From: Actinomadura sp. WMMA1423
Lineage (GTDB): Bacteria > Actinomycetota > Actinomycetes > Streptosporangiales > Streptosporangiaceae
Assembly (NCBI RefSeq): GCF_006547145.1
Contig: NZ_CP041244.1
Coordinates: forward strand, 7,564,001 to 7,628,000
Reading direction: 5' to 3'
DNA length: 64,000 bases
Within the stretch, counting starts at the first letter, position 1. Every line of letters begins with the position of its first letter. Shown here piece by piece: positions 45,818 to 54,179 of this stretch. The notes beneath the pieces were generated by a model. That model was given only the letters and a program-made list of their open reading frames with translations. It was not told the origin of the DNA and did not search any database. Position numbers and translations under genes: made by a program.

Positions 45818-46492
45818 CTAGGGGCCGGTGCGGGACCGGGCCTCCGCCGTGCCCCGCTCGGGGACGATCAGCTGCGCGACGTCCTTGACCTGGCGCAGCA
45901 CCGCGGCCTGGTGGCCCTCGGCGTCGTCGTCCAGCGCGTTCTGGATCGACAGCCCGACGAACATGGCGAACAGCGTGCGCAGCGTCGTCGAGACGAAGTC
46001 GGGGGAAAGGGTGTTGTCGGGGAAGAGCCGCTCGAACGTCTCCGTGATCACCTGGAGGATCCGCTCGTTCAGGTCGCGGCACAGCGGCCGGAGCTCGTCG
46101 TCGGTGCGAGCCGCCACCGCCAGCTCCATGAGGGCCTTGGCCGGACGGCCGCGGAACACCTCCCAGAGCAGGTCGAGCGCGCCCGAGACGTTCCGCCGCT
46201 CGGCCGGCAGCACCGCGAAGGCCGTCTCGTAGGCCAGGCGCTGCGCCTCCAGCAGGTGCTCCAGCGCCGCTGCGACGAGGACCATCTTGGTCGGGTAGTG
46301 GTGCTGCTGAGCCCCGCGCGAGACGCCGGCGCGGCGCGCCACCTCCGTGGTGGACGTCCCGGACCAGCCGAGGTCGACCAGGCACTCCGTGGTGGCCTCC
46401 AGGAGCCTGGCCTGCGTGCGCGACCGGCGCTCCTCCTGCGTCCGGCGACCGGAGGACCCGTGCCGGTGACGTCTGCGGCTGCTTACTGACAC
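45818..46492 (-). CDS. TetR/AcrR family transcriptional regulator
   Basis: This is a 224-aa TetR repressor. The N-terminal 20 residues are Arg-rich. The HTH contains TTEVARRAGVSRGAQQHHYP (about residues 45-68), where the unusual QQHHYP is typical of a subgroup regulating lipid or steroid genes. GTG at 46492 is the start, and the gene lies directly upstream of the AurF-type oxygenase gene. A perfect 11-bp inverted repeat 22 bases upstream is a strong candidate operator, implying autoregulation of the tetR-oxygenase unit. Confidence 0.92.
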   Translation of the reverse strand: MSVSSRRRHRHGSSGRRTQEERRSRTQARLLEATTECLVDLGWSGTSTTEVARRAGVSRGAQQHHYPTKMVLVAAALEHLLEAQRLAYETAFAVLPAERRNVSGALDLLWEVFRGRPAKALMELAVAARTDDELRPLCRDLNERILQVITETFERLFPDNTLSPDFVSTTLRTLFAMFVGLSIQNALDDDAEGHQAAVLRQVKDVAQLIVPERGTAEARSRTGP

Positions 46493-46513
46493 GCCTCAGA
46501 AGGTACGAGCGCG

Positions 46514-46543
46514 ACATACATGCAATCAAGCCTGCATGTATGT
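46514..46543. promoter_or_regulatory. Perfect 11-bp inverted repeat, likely TetR operator
   Basis: ACATACATGCA-N8-TGCATGTATGT lies 22 bases upstream of the TetR GTG start in an AT-rich pocket. Its size and spacing suit a TetR dimer. Confidence 0.75.
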
Positions 46544-46660
46544 TGCCCGCATCACAATTGGACGTCGAGTCTTATTGATCACCGCGTACCGTGTGGGTTC
46601 TCCGGCGGACCGGGAGGTTGTCCCCGGCCCGCCATCGGACCGTGCGGGCAGGAGTCAGGG

Positions 46661-47164
46661 GTGTACCTACGGGATGTCGAACTCGGCGACGTCGATGCCT
46701 ATGTGGGGATGCGGTGCGATCCGGTCATGATGGCCGAACTCGGCGGCCCGCAGCCTCGCGAGGGGATCGAGGAGAAGGTCCGCGGCGACGTCCGGGACGC
46801 CGCGTCGGGAGCCGCCTGGATCAAGATGATCGTCCCCGGCGAGGACATGCCCGGTGAGGTGGCCGGAACCGTGTCGCTGTGGAGGCACGAGGTGGACGGT
46901 GAGCAGCTGTCGGAGATCGGCTGGATGGTGCTGACCGGGTTCCAGGGGCGCGGCCTCGGCAGACGTGCGGTCGGGACGCTGCTGGACATGGCCCGCGAGG
47001 ACGGCCGCTGGGGGCTGGTGCACGCGTTCCCCGGCGTGACGAACGCCCCCTCGAACGGGATCTGCCGCTCGCTCGGCTTCAGGTTCGCCGAGGAGCGGGA
47101 GATCGTCTTCGCGGGGCGGGCCCTGCGGACGAACCACTGGGTCATCGACACGCTCGCGACCTGA
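46661..47164 (+). CDS. GNAT family N-acetyltransferase
   Basis: This 167-aa acetyltransferase has the N-terminal strand YLRDVELGDVDAYVGMRCD and a beta-strand pair VAGTVSLWRHEV. The acetyl-CoA loop is FQGRGLGRRAVGTLLD near residue 103, and a C-terminal NGICRSLGFRFAEE segment follows. The substrate is unknown. GTG at 46661 with GGAG eight bases upstream gives the canonical start; the frame is open to 46520 but that part has no family match and covers the TetR operator. It is divergent from the TetR gene. Confidence 0.85.
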   Translation: MYLRDVELGDVDAYVGMRCDPVMMAELGGPQPREGIEEKVRGDVRDAASGAAWIKMIVPGEDMPGEVAGTVSLWRHEVDGEQLSEIGWMVLTGFQGRGLGRRAVGTLLDMAREDGRWGLVHAFPGVTNAPSNGICRSLGFRFAEEREIVFAGRALRTNHWVIDTLAT

Positions 47165-47349
47165 CCGCAGGCCGGATCTCTTGGTGCGGCGGCACGAGAA
47201 CTCCCGCCGCGTACCGCGCCTGACGTAGCCGGGCGTTCCCGCGGCCTCCTCTGGGAGCATGCGCAGTGCCTCTTCTGGCCCGACGACGTGCCCCATGGCG
47301 CGGGGCCACGATCCCGGACATGGGAAACGCAGCGGAAGCAAGACGATCG

Positions 47350-48096
47350 ATGGACGAGGGCACCGCCGCGGGCGGCGCCCGCACGGTCGGCCTCACCAAG
47401 GTGTACGGGTCCGGTGCCATGGCGGTGCGGGCACTCGACGACGTCAGCGTGGAGTTCCCCGAGCGGCGCTTCACCGCGATCATGGGGCCGTCCGGGGCCG
47501 GGAAGTCCACCCTCATGCACTGCGTCGCGGGACTGGAGGACGCGACGTCCGGCAAGGTCTACGTCGGCGACCAGGAACTCGGCGCGCTGTCGGACCGCCG
47601 CCTGACCCGGCTCAGGCGGGAGCGGATCGGGTTCGTGTTCCAGGCGTTCAACCTGCTCCCCACACTCACGGCGCGCGACAACATCCTCCTGCCGCTGACC
47701 CTCGCGGGGGCGGGCCCGGACCGGGAGTGGCTGGACACGGTCGTGCGCGTGCTGAAGCTCGGGGACCGGCTTTCACACCGTCCGTCCGAGATGTCGGGCG
47801 GGCAGCAGCAGCGGGTGGCGCTGGCGCGCGCCCTGGTCACGCGCCCCCAGATCGTGTTCGCGGACGAGCCGACCGGCAACCTCGACTCGCGCACCGGCGC
47901 CGAGGTGCTGGGGCTCCTCCGCGACGCCGTGGACCACCTCGGCCAGACCGTGGCGATGGTCACCCACGACCCGGTCGCCGCCGGGCACGCCGACGCGGTG
48001 GTGTTCCTCGCCGACGGCCGGGTCGTCGACGTCATGGACGCGCCCACGCCCGACCGGGTGCTGGACCGCATGCGAGGGCTGGGGGACCCCCGATGA
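47350..48096 (+). CDS. ABC transporter ATP-binding protein (MacB/LolD-like)
   Basis: This ATPase of 248 aa energises an FtsX-type exporter or lipoprotein-release system. Walker A is GPSGAGKST near residue 48, the Q-loop is GFVFQAFNLLPTLTA, the signature is EMSGGQQQRVALARAL, and Walker B is IVFADEPTGNLDS, with the H-loop VTHDPVAA. ATG at 47350 puts the conserved GLTKVYGSG about 16 residues in; ATG at 47320 is an alternative. The stop overlaps the permease start (ATGA), so the two are coupled. The permease reading frame is broken, so the system may be inactive. Confidence 0.92.
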   Translation: MDEGTAAGGARTVGLTKVYGSGAMAVRALDDVSVEFPERRFTAIMGPSGAGKSTLMHCVAGLEDATSGKVYVGDQELGALSDRRLTRLRRERIGFVFQAFNLLPTLTARDNILLPLTLAGAGPDREWLDTVVRVLKLGDRLSHRPSEMSGGQQQRVALARALVTRPQIVFADEPTGNLDSRTGAEVLGLLRDAVDHLGQTVAMVTHDPVAAGHADAVVFLADGRVVDVMDAPTPDRVLDRMRGLGDPR

Positions 48097-50604
48097 TCGG
48101 GCTCGTGTTCAAGGAGCTGTGGGGACGCAAGCGCCGCATGGCGGGCTCCCTGGTGGCGGTCTTCCTCGGCGTCACGTTCCTGACCGGGACGCTCGTCCTC
48201 GGCGACACGCTCGCGGCGAGCATCGACGGGTACGTCTCCAGCGCCTACGGCGACACGGACGTGGTGGTCCGGAACGCGACCAGGGTGAGCGACGCGCCGT
48301 GGGGCGCGCGCGGGCAGATCGACGCCTCCGTCCTGGAGAAAGTGAGTCAGGTCAAGGGGGTCGCCAACGCCGAGCCGACCATCGAGGGGTCGGGACAGCT
48401 GCTCGCCAAGGACGGCACGGTGATCCAGTCGCGCGGCCCTCGGATGGCGGGCAACTGGAAGACCGACCCGAAGCTCAACCCCTACCGGCTCGCCGAAGGG
48501 CGGGCGCCCCGCGCGCCCGACGAGGTCGTCATCGACAAGATGTTCGCCGACCAGGGCCGCCTGAGGGTCGGCGACCGGACGGCGGTCCTCACGCCGGAGA
48601 AGGTCCCCGTGACCGTCGTCGGCATCAGCATGTTCGGCGACGAGGAGGCCTTCGGCGAGACGTCCGTTCACGGCGTTCTCCCTCGAGGGCGCCCGCCTGC
48701 ACGTCGCGAAGGGCGCCGACCGCATCAGCGGCGTCTCGATCCGCGCGCGCGGCGGCGTCGACCAGGGCGAGCTGGCGTCCCGGGTGCGGGCGGTGCTTCC
48801 CGCCGGGGTGCAGGCCCTGTCGAAGAAGGCGCAGGTCGAGGAGGGCATGAGCCTCGTCGAGAACGGCTTCCTGCGCGTGTTCCGGACCGTCCTGGCCGCG
48901 TTCGGCGGGGTGGCGCTGCTGGTCGCCGCGTTCAGCATCCACAACACGTTCGCGATCACGATGGCGCAGCGGACCCGCGAGTCGGCCCTGCTGCGCGCGC
49001 TCGGCGCCGGGCGCCGCCAGGTCGTCACGATCGTCGGCTTCGAGGCGCTGGTGGTCGGCGGCGCCGCGACCCTGGCCGGGCTCGCCGGCGGGATCGGGTT
49101 CGCCGCCCTGCTCCGGGAGCTGTTCGCGCGGTTCCGCATCGGGATCGAGATGGAGGGACTCACCGTCGCCGCCACCTCGGTCATGATCGCGGTACCGGTC
49201 GGGCTTCTGGTCACCCTGGTCGCCGCGCTCGGCCCGGCGCTGAAGGCGTCGCGGGTGCCGCCGCTGGCCGCGCTGCGCGAGGTCGCCGCCGAGTCCTCGC
49301 GCCCGACGGAGACCCGCCTGATCGTCGGCGCCGTGTTCGCGGCGGTGGCGGCCGGCACCGTCGTTTTCGGCGCGGTCACCGAGCAGATGGCGATGGCCGG
49401 CGCGGGCGCGGTGGTGACCGTGGTGTCGATGGTCGTGCTCGGCCCCGTCGCGGCCCGTCCGGTCGCGGCGCTGGTCGGCGGGCCCGCGGCCCGGCTGCGC
49501 GGCGTGCCCGGGACGCTCGCCCGCGACAACGCCTCCCGCAGCCCGGCCCGCACGGCCGGGGCGGCGACCGCGCTGATGATCGGCGTCGGGGTCGTCACGC
49601 TCATGACGGTCTTCCTCGGGTCGCTGCGCGCGTCCCTGGAGGACGGTGTAGCCGGGTCGTTCAAGGGCCCGATCGTCGTGGACGCCGGAACCAACGAGAC
49701 CGGAGGGTTCGCCACCTCGCTCGTGCAGGAGGCCGCGAAGCTGCCGCAGGTGAGCGACGTCGCGGGAATGGGCACGGGCAGCATGCGGGTGAACGGCAAG
49801 CCGTCCACCGTCAGCGTGGCCGACCCGTCCAGTCTGCGGCGCGTCCTCGACCTGGACGTCGCGCAAGGCGGCCTCAACGACGCCGGTACGTTCGCCGTCT
49901 CGAAGAAGGCCGCGGACGACAACGGCTGGCGCGTTGGTAACGCGGTGGGCGTGACGTTCGCGGACGGTGCGTCGCAGAAGCTCACCGTGGGGGCCGTCTA
50001 TGGGAACACCGACCTGACGGGGGACTACCTCGTGCCGCGGTCGGTGTGGAACGCGCACACCAGGCAGCCGCTCGACACCAGGGCGTTCGTCGAGCTCAGG
50101 CCCGGCGCGTCGGTCGCGTCCGCCCGGCAGGCCCTCGCGGCCCTGGCCAAGCCCTACGGGGCGCCCGAGGTGGAGTCGCGGGACGAGTTCGTCGCCGCGC
50201 AGACCGAGGACATGGCCAGCTTCATCGGCGTCGTCTACGGGATGCTCATCCTGGCCATCGTCATCGCGCTGCTCGGCATCGCCAACACGCTGTCGCTCGC
50301 CGTCCACGAGCGGACCCGCGAGCTCGGCCTGCTGCGCGCGGTCGGCGCGACACGCCCGCAGATCCGGTCGATGGTGCGCTGGGAGTCGGTCATCGTCGCG
50401 CTGTTCGGCACCGGCGGCGGCGTCGGGCTCGGGGTGTTCCTCGGCTGGGGCCTCGGCACCGCCCTCGGCAACCCGTTCGCGCCGCCGCCCGTGCAGATCG
50501 CGGTCATCGCCGTGGTCGGCGCGGTCGCCGGGGCCCTCGCCTCGATCCGCCCCGCCCGGCGCGCGGCGCGGCTGCCCGTCCTGGCGGCGGTGTCAGCGGC
50601 GTGA
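48093..50604 (+). pseudogene. FtsX/MacB-type ABC permease, interrupted by a one-base frameshift
   Basis: The reading starts at ATG 48093 and shows the N-terminal helix and a MacB periplasmic core up to FGDEEAFGETS. At 48663-48667 the frame must shift: the code runs tcc-g-ttc, and removing the extra G at 48666 joins GETS directly to FTAFSLEGARLHVAKG, which continues uninterrupted in the second frame to 50604. The full protein would be about 836 aa with two FtsX domains (four-helix sets near AFSIHNTFAITMAQRTRE and ILAIVIALLGIANTLS). Both halves keep good coding character, so the change is recent, a sequencing error, or programmed. In the first frame translation would run on through out-of-frame sequence. 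Confidence 0.8.
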
Positions 50605-50619
50605 CCGGCCCGTTCCCGT

Positions 50620-50639
50620 CCCCGGCCCCGCGGCCGGGG
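50620..50639 (+). terminator. Hairpin after the ABC permease
   Basis: CCCCGGCC-ccgc-GGCCGGGG lies 15 bases after the stop, followed by GCGGGGCTTTC. It is a weak to moderate terminator. Confidence 0.4.
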
Positions 50640-50706
50640 GCGGGGCTTTCGGGCCGGTCGCGGGGTGGGCCGCGCGTCGCCGGCGGGGCGCGGTTATGGT
50701 GACTCC

Positions 50707-51918
50707 ATGCAGGTCAACCAGTCGGGCAAGCTGACCAACGTCTGTTACGACATCCGGGGGCCGGTCCTCAAGCGCGCCAAGCAGCTGGAGAACGAGGGGA
50801 ACAAGATCCTCAAGCTGCACATCGGCAACCCGGCCCCGTTCGGGTTCGAGGCCCCGCCCGAACTCCTCCAGGACATGATCCGCAACCTGCCGGAGGCGCA
50901 CGGCTACAGCGACTCCAAGGGCATCCTGCCCGCACGCCGCGCCATCGTGCAGGCCTTCGAGGACAACGGGGTCGCCGGCGTCGACGTCGAGGACGTCTAC
51001 CTCGGCAACGGCGTCTCCGAGCTCATCGTCATGACGCTGCAGGCGCTGCTCAACGACGGCGACGAGGTGCTCATCCCGGCGCCCGACTACCCGCTGTGGA
51101 CGGCGTCGGTGTCGCTGTGCGGCGGCACGCCCGTCCACTACCTGTGCGACGAGGACGACGGGTGGCAGCCGAGCCTGGACGACATCGAGTCCAAGATCGG
51201 CGACCGCACCCGGGCGCTGGTGATCATCAATCCGAACAACCCGACCGGGGCCGTCTACTCGCGCGAGGTGCTGTCGCGCATCGTGGAGGTCGCCCGCCGC
51301 CGGAACCTGATCATCTTCGCGGACGAGATCTACGACCGGATCCTCTACGACGACGCCGAGCACGTCCCGATCGCGTCCCTGGCCCCCGACCTGCTGTGCC
51401 TCACCTTCGGTGGCCTGTCCAAGAACTACCGCGTCGCCGGGTTCCGCTCGGGATGGGTGGTGCTGTCCGGACCGAAGGAGCACGCCGAGTCCTACATCGA
51501 GGGCCTCGACATCCTCGCCAACATGCGGCTCTGCCCGAACGTCCCGGGGCAGCACGCCATCCAGGCCGCGCTCGGCGGCTACCAGAGCATCGACGACCTC
51601 GTCCTGCCGACCGGCCGCCTCGGCGAGCAGCGCGACCGCGCCTGGAAACTGCTGAACGACCTGCCGGGGGTCAGCTGCGTCAAGCCGCAGGGCGCCCTGT
51701 ACGTCTTCCCGCGCCTGGACCCGGAGACGTACCCGATCGAGGACGACATGCGCTTCGCCCTCGACCTGCTGGAGCAGCAGAAGCTCCTGGTCGTCCAGGG
51801 GACGGGCTTCAACTGGCCGACCACCGACCACCTCCGCATCGTCACCCTCCAGTACGCCGACGACCTGGAGGACGCCGTGAGCCGAATCGGCGAATTCCTC
51901 TCCTCCTACCACCCCTGA
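50707..51918 (+). CDS. Pyridoxal-phosphate aminotransferase (AlaA-like)
   Basis: This class I/II aminotransferase has 403 aa and is most like the alanine/aspartate-type AlaA transaminases. The PLP lysine lies in FGGLSKNYRVAGFRSGW near residue 240. PNNPTGAVYSREV and FADEIYDRILYD are the cofactor-binding segments, and NGVSELIVMTLQALLN contacts the phosphate. It probably interconverts pyruvate and alanine using glutamate. The ATG at 50707 is preceded by TATGGT (50695-50700) with no ribosome site, suggesting a leaderless start. It is convergent with the helicase gene, with only 14 bases between stops. Confidence 0.93.
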   Translation: MQVNQSGKLTNVCYDIRGPVLKRAKQLENEGNKILKLHIGNPAPFGFEAPPELLQDMIRNLPEAHGYSDSKGILPARRAIVQAFEDNGVAGVDVEDVYLGNGVSELIVMTLQALLNDGDEVLIPAPDYPLWTASVSLCGGTPVHYLCDEDDGWQPSLDDIESKIGDRTRALVIINPNNPTGAVYSREVLSRIVEVARRRNLIIFADEIYDRILYDDAEHVPIASLAPDLLCLTFGGLSKNYRVAGFRSGWVVLSGPKEHAESYIEGLDILANMRLCPNVPGQHAIQAALGGYQSIDDLVLPTGRLGEQRDRAWKLLNDLPGVSCVKPQGALYVFPRLDPETYPIEDDMRFALDLLEQQKLLVVQGTGFNWPTTDHLRIVTLQYADDLEDAVSRIGEFLSSYHP

Positions 51919-51932
51919 CCCAACCCGCGCGG

Positions 51933-54050
51933 TCAGGACTGCGTCGTGTCTTCGGGGCTGGTCGCGGCGGCGTCGAGACGGCGGAGGGCGCCGCGGACGA
52001 CGGCCGGATCGGTGGTCGCCCAGAACGGCGGCAGCGAGTTCTTGAGGAAGCCGCCGTAGCGGGCGGTGGCGAGCCTCGGGTCGAGGACGGCGACCACGCC
52101 GCGGTCGTCCATCGACCGCAGCAGCCGGCCCGCGCCCTGCGCGAGCAGCAGCGCCGCGTGCGTCGCCGCCACCGCCATGAACCCGTTGCCGCCGCGCGCC
52201 GCGACGGCCCGGGACCGCGCCGACGAGACCGGGTCGTCCGGACGTGGGAACGGGATGCGGTCCATGATGACGAGCTGCAGCGAAGGCCCGGGGACGTCCA
52301 CGCCCTGCCACAGGGACAGGGTGCCGAACAGGCAGGTCCGCTCGTCCTCGGCGAACTGCTTCACCAGCAGGGAGGTGGAGTCCTCGCCCTGGCACAGCAG
52401 CGGGTGGGACAGGTGGTCCTTCAGCTCGTCGGCGGCCTGGCGCGCGGCGCGCATCGAGGAGAACAGGCCGAGCGTCCGCCCGCCCGCCGCCTCGATCAGC
52501 TCGGTGATCTCGGTCAGGTAGGCGTCGGCGAGACCGTCCCGCCCCGGCTGCGGCAGGTGCCGCGCGACGTAGAGGATGCCCGCCTTCGGGTGGTCGAACG
52601 GCGAGCCGACGTCGAGCCCCGACCAGACGACCTCGGTCTCCTCGCCCTTCTCCGTCGCGGTCCGCGCGAGGCCCTCGGCGGCGGTCTTGGCGTCCCGCGA
52701 GCCGCCCTCGTCGAGCGGCGGCAGGCCCCACTGGCGGGCGAGCGGCTCGAACGACCCGCCCAGCGTGAGCGTCGCCGACGTCAGGACCGCGGTGCGCTGC
52801 TCGAACAGCGTCGTGCGCAGCAGCCCTCCGACCCCGATCGGCGCCACGTGCAGCGCCGGCGGCCGTTTCGGGCGCCCCTCCTGGACGAACGGCTTCTCCA
52901 GCCACACCACGTCGAAGCGCTGGGCTATCTCGGGCTGGAACGCCTCCAGAAGCCGCACGGCCGTGTCGTGCAGATCCTCAAGCGAGGACCGCGCCGCCTT
53001 GCGCGCGGCCATGTCGCCGGGGTCGGAGTCCTTCTTCTCTGGCCCGAGCGCGGTGATGCAGGCGTGAGCGGCGTCCCGTACCGACGCGAGGGTGTTGCCC
53101 AGGGCGGGCGACAGGACGTCCATACGGCCCGCGGGCATTTCCTCCAGCAGGAGGCCGAGACCTTCGGCGGCTTCCTTGAGCCGGTCGGCGAGGTGCTCCT
53201 CGGTGAGGCGGCCGCAACGCCGCGCGGCCATCTCCACACTGGCCGCGCTCAAGTCGCCGGTCGCGACCGAAGTGACGCGGTCGACGAGCTCGTGTGCCTC
53301 GTCCACGATCACCACGTCGTGCTCGGGCAGGACCTGGAACTCCTCCAGAGCGTCGATGGCCAGCAGCGCGTGGTTGGTGACGACGATGTGGGCCTCTCCG
53401 GCCTCCGCCCGCGCCAGCTCGGCGAAGCACTCGCTGCCGTGCGGGCACCGCTGCGCGCCCAGACACTCCTTCGCCGTCACGGCGACCTGCCGCCACGCCT
53501 GCTCGCTCACCCCCGGCACCAGCTCGTCGCGGTCGCCGGCCTTGGTCTCCTCGGCCCACTCGTTCAGCCGCTTCACCTGCCGCCCGAGCGAGGACAGCTG
53601 CTGCGGGTCGAACAGGCTCGGCCCGCCGTCCTCCTCCTCGGGCGCGCCCGTCTGCACCCGGTGCAGGCACAGGTAGTTGCGGCGCCCCTTGAGGATCGCG
53701 AACTTCAGCTCGGTTCCGAGGAGCGGCCCGAGCGCCTCCGCGAGCCGAGGCAGGTCGCGGTCGACGAGCTGCCGCTGCAACGCGATCGTCGCCGTGGACA
53801 CGACCACGGTGGTCTTCTTCTCGACGGCGTGGCGGATCGCGGGGACGAGATAGGCGAGCGACTTGCCCGTGCCCGTGCCCGCCTGCGCGGCGACGTGCTC
53901 CCCGGACTCGATCGCCTTCTCCACCGCTTGGGCCATCGCCACCTGCCCGGGGCGCTCGGCGCCCCCGACGGACGTGACGGCCGCGGCGAGGAGGGTCGCC
54001 ATGTCCGGAATCTGGGTCTCGCTGCCGGTCAGCAGATCAGGGGCGGGCAC
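51933..54050 (-). CDS. dinG: ATP-dependent DNA helicase, DinG/XPD-like
   Basis: This superfamily 2 iron-sulfur helicase has 705 aa. The Q/Walker A region is AQAGTGTGKSLAYLVP near residue 56, and the Walker B box is VIVDEAHEL. Fe-S ligand cysteines occur in YLCLHR and CLGAQRCPHGSECF. Motif III-VI signatures include VLTSATLTLGGSF, FGTLSLWQGVDVPG and LAQGAGRLLRS. It unwinds 5'-3' and helps resolve R-loops or damaged forks in E. coli. The start is uncertain: GTG at 54050 is given, and ATG at 54002 is in frame. It is divergent from the DUF4192 gene; a consensus DnaA box lies between them. Confidence 0.9.
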   Translation of the reverse strand: MPAPDLLTGSETQIPDMATLLAAAVTSVGGAERPGQVAMAQAVEKAIESGEHVAAQAGTGTGKSLAYLVPAIRHAVEKKTTVVVSTATIALQRQLVDRDLPRLAEALGPLLGTELKFAILKGRRNYLCLHRVQTGAPEEEDGGPSLFDPQQLSSLGRQVKRLNEWAEETKAGDRDELVPGVSEQAWRQVAVTAKECLGAQRCPHGSECFAELARAEAGEAHIVVTNHALLAIDALEEFQVLPEHDVVIVDEAHELVDRVTSVATGDLSAASVEMAARRCGRLTEEHLADRLKEAAEGLGLLLEEMPAGRMDVLSPALGNTLASVRDAAHACITALGPEKKDSDPGDMAARKAARSSLEDLHDTAVRLLEAFQPEIAQRFDVVWLEKPFVQEGRPKRPPALHVAPIGVGGLLRTTLFEQRTAVLTSATLTLGGSFEPLARQWGLPPLDEGGSRDAKTAAEGLARTATEKGEETEVVWSGLDVGSPFDHPKAGILYVARHLPQPGRDGLADAYLTEITELIEAAGGRTLGLFSSMRAARQAADELKDHLSHPLLCQGEDSTSLLVKQFAEDERTCLFGTLSLWQGVDVPGPSLQLVIMDRIPFPRPDDPVSSARSRAVAARGGNGFMAVAATHAALLLAQGAGRLLRSMDDRGVVAVLDPRLATARYGGFLKNSLPPFWATTDPAVVRGALRRLDAAATSPEDTTQS

Positions 54051-54121
54051 GTCGCCCAACGCTACCGCCCGCGGCCGACACCCGCGTCCCGTCCCGCACG
54101 ACCGCCTCGAACGGACCGGAG

Positions 54122-54130
54122 TTATCCACA
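54122..54130 (+). promoter_or_regulatory. Single consensus DnaA box
   Basis: TTATCCACA matches the 9-mer DnaA box exactly, in the 129-base divergent region between the helicase and DUF4192 genes. A lone box cannot be an origin; it could be a DnaA-titration or regulatory site. Confidence 0.4.
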
Positions 54131-54179
54131 GTTCTCGAAGCCGTCGCGGCGCCTCCACCGCCCCTGCGAGCCTCGGTGC

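Noticed and set aside
48667..49940. Continuation of the first permease frame after the shift as a real C-terminus
   Set aside because: After GETS the frame gives Arg/Gly-rich sequence; the family-typical permease continues in the other frame.
51096..54179. Open frame upstream of the DUF4192 start, in frame with it
   Set aside because: It runs through the aminotransferase gene and antisense to the helicase gene; its translation is Arg/Pro-rich noise. The DUF4192 domain starts exactly at the ATG at 54180.
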